5,707 nt of DNA from an uncultured Oscillospiraceae bacterium (GTDB taxonomy: Bacteria > Bacillota > Clostridia > Oscillospirales > Ruminococcaceae), in NCBI GenBank assembly GCA_900546885.1, contig UREN01000099.1, forward strand, positions 1 through 5,707, written 5' to 3'. Below are positions 5,549 through 5,707 of this stretch, piece after piece (position 1 is the stretch's first letter; every line of letters begins with the position of its first letter). A program made the translations under genes and the position numbers. The notes beneath the pieces are model-generated. The model did no database searches. It had not been told where the DNA came from and saw nothing but the letters and a program-made list of their open reading frames with translations.

Positions 5549-5588
5549 TTGCCCTCAGCTTGCCCTTAGTTTGCCCTCAGTTTGCCCT
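5549..5588. repeat. Four phased 11-bp direct repeats before the SdpI-like gene
   Basis: The heptamer TTGCCCT occurs four times without mismatch at 5549, 5560, 5571 and 5582, exactly 11 bases apart. The four-base spacers are also similar (CAGC, TAGT, CAGT). On the coding strand of the SdpI-like gene the unit reads AGGGCAAACTG, and the copy nearest the gene supplies the GAGGG ribosome binding site five bases before the ATG. The 11-bp phasing places every copy on one face of the helix, as in OmpR/PhoB-type or SARP-type binding sites. A slippage-generated tandem repeat is the simpler alternative. Confidence 0.85.
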
Positions 5589-5707
5589 GCACGGTGTTTG
5601 CAGGTGCCAGAAAATGGCGCCGCCATGCGGTTTTTCGGCTATTTTTTACCTTGCCCTTCGGGGCGTGCGCGGCCCACTTGCCCGCCCGTCTGCTTTGGCC
5701 CCGGGCC
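5589..5707. other. Unassigned terminal stretch, no supported gene
   Basis: All three minus-strand frames are open at the window edge and end at different stops, for example a 22-residue tail ending EGQGKK with TAG at 5641-5639. An upstream minus-strand gene may therefore end here, but its frame cannot be decided. On the minus strand ATGGC-GGC-GCCAT (5626-5614) followed by TTTCT could be a weak terminator for it. No convincing promoter for the SdpI-like gene is visible, so that gene may be read from further upstream. One extra TTGCCCT copy at 5651 is out of phase with the repeat array. Confidence 0.4.

Noticed and set aside
5625..5707. Plus-strand frame beginning MRFFGYFLPCPSG, open at the window end
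   Set aside because: It is short, without a ribosome binding site or recognisable features, and its Pro/Cys/Gly-rich content looks like a chance open frame.
71..5707. CRISPR arrays, tRNA or rRNA genes, transposases, integrase sites, replication origins
   Set aside because: None is visible. The only regular repeat is the four-copy 11-bp array, which has no spacers of CRISPR length.

Overview
The window looks like a short, GC-rich contig from an anaerobic, fermenting Firmicute. The likely group is Clostridia of the Oscillospiraceae/Ruminococcaceae type. This is inferred from gene content (two-subunit iron-sulfur L-serine dehydratase, NADH oxidase of the GANHAG type, class II aldolase, SdpI-like membrane protein), strong Shine-Dalgarno sites and heavy use of G/C-ending codons. 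No rRNA or taxon-specific marker is present, so the placement is tentative.

Bases 1-70 are not biological. A 12-base poly-T run is followed by the complete 58-base Illumina P5/TruSeq universal adapter, and genomic sequence starts at 71. Bases 71-311 are visibly more A/T-rich than the rest. They hold at best the broken 3' end of an unidentified gene, with two competing frames. Two GC-rich hairpins follow (about 311-351 and 367-409), and the second is a textbook bidirectional terminator.

The minus-strand operon sdaAB-sdaAA (2056 down to 439) encodes the beta and alpha subunits of L-serine dehydratase, which converts serine to pyruvate and ammonia. A divergent intergenic region (2057-2355) holds a promoter for each side. 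The plus-strand gene at 2356-3693 is an FAD-dependent NADH oxidase, probably water-forming. It ends in a strong hairpin terminator at 3725-3763, facing the minus-strand gene fba (4645 down to 3782), a class II fructose-bisphosphate aldolase with its own promoter. Upstream of fba on the same strand is a six-helix DUF1648/SdpI-family membrane protein (5546 down to 4758). Four perfectly phased 11-bp direct repeats sit directly in front of its start codon. The last ~120 bases hold no gene that can be supported.

The genes are mostly central metabolism of a fermenter: aldolase feeds glycolysis, serine dehydratase feeds pyruvate, and NADH oxidase removes O2 while reoxidising NADH. The SdpI-like gene belongs to a family linked to immunity against membrane-active toxins. 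I see no convincing new system. The points most worth checking are the adapter at the contig end, the phased repeat before the SdpI-like gene, the cysteine-rich C-terminus of SdaAA, and two genes in which a decoy ATG sits at the end of the ribosome binding site.
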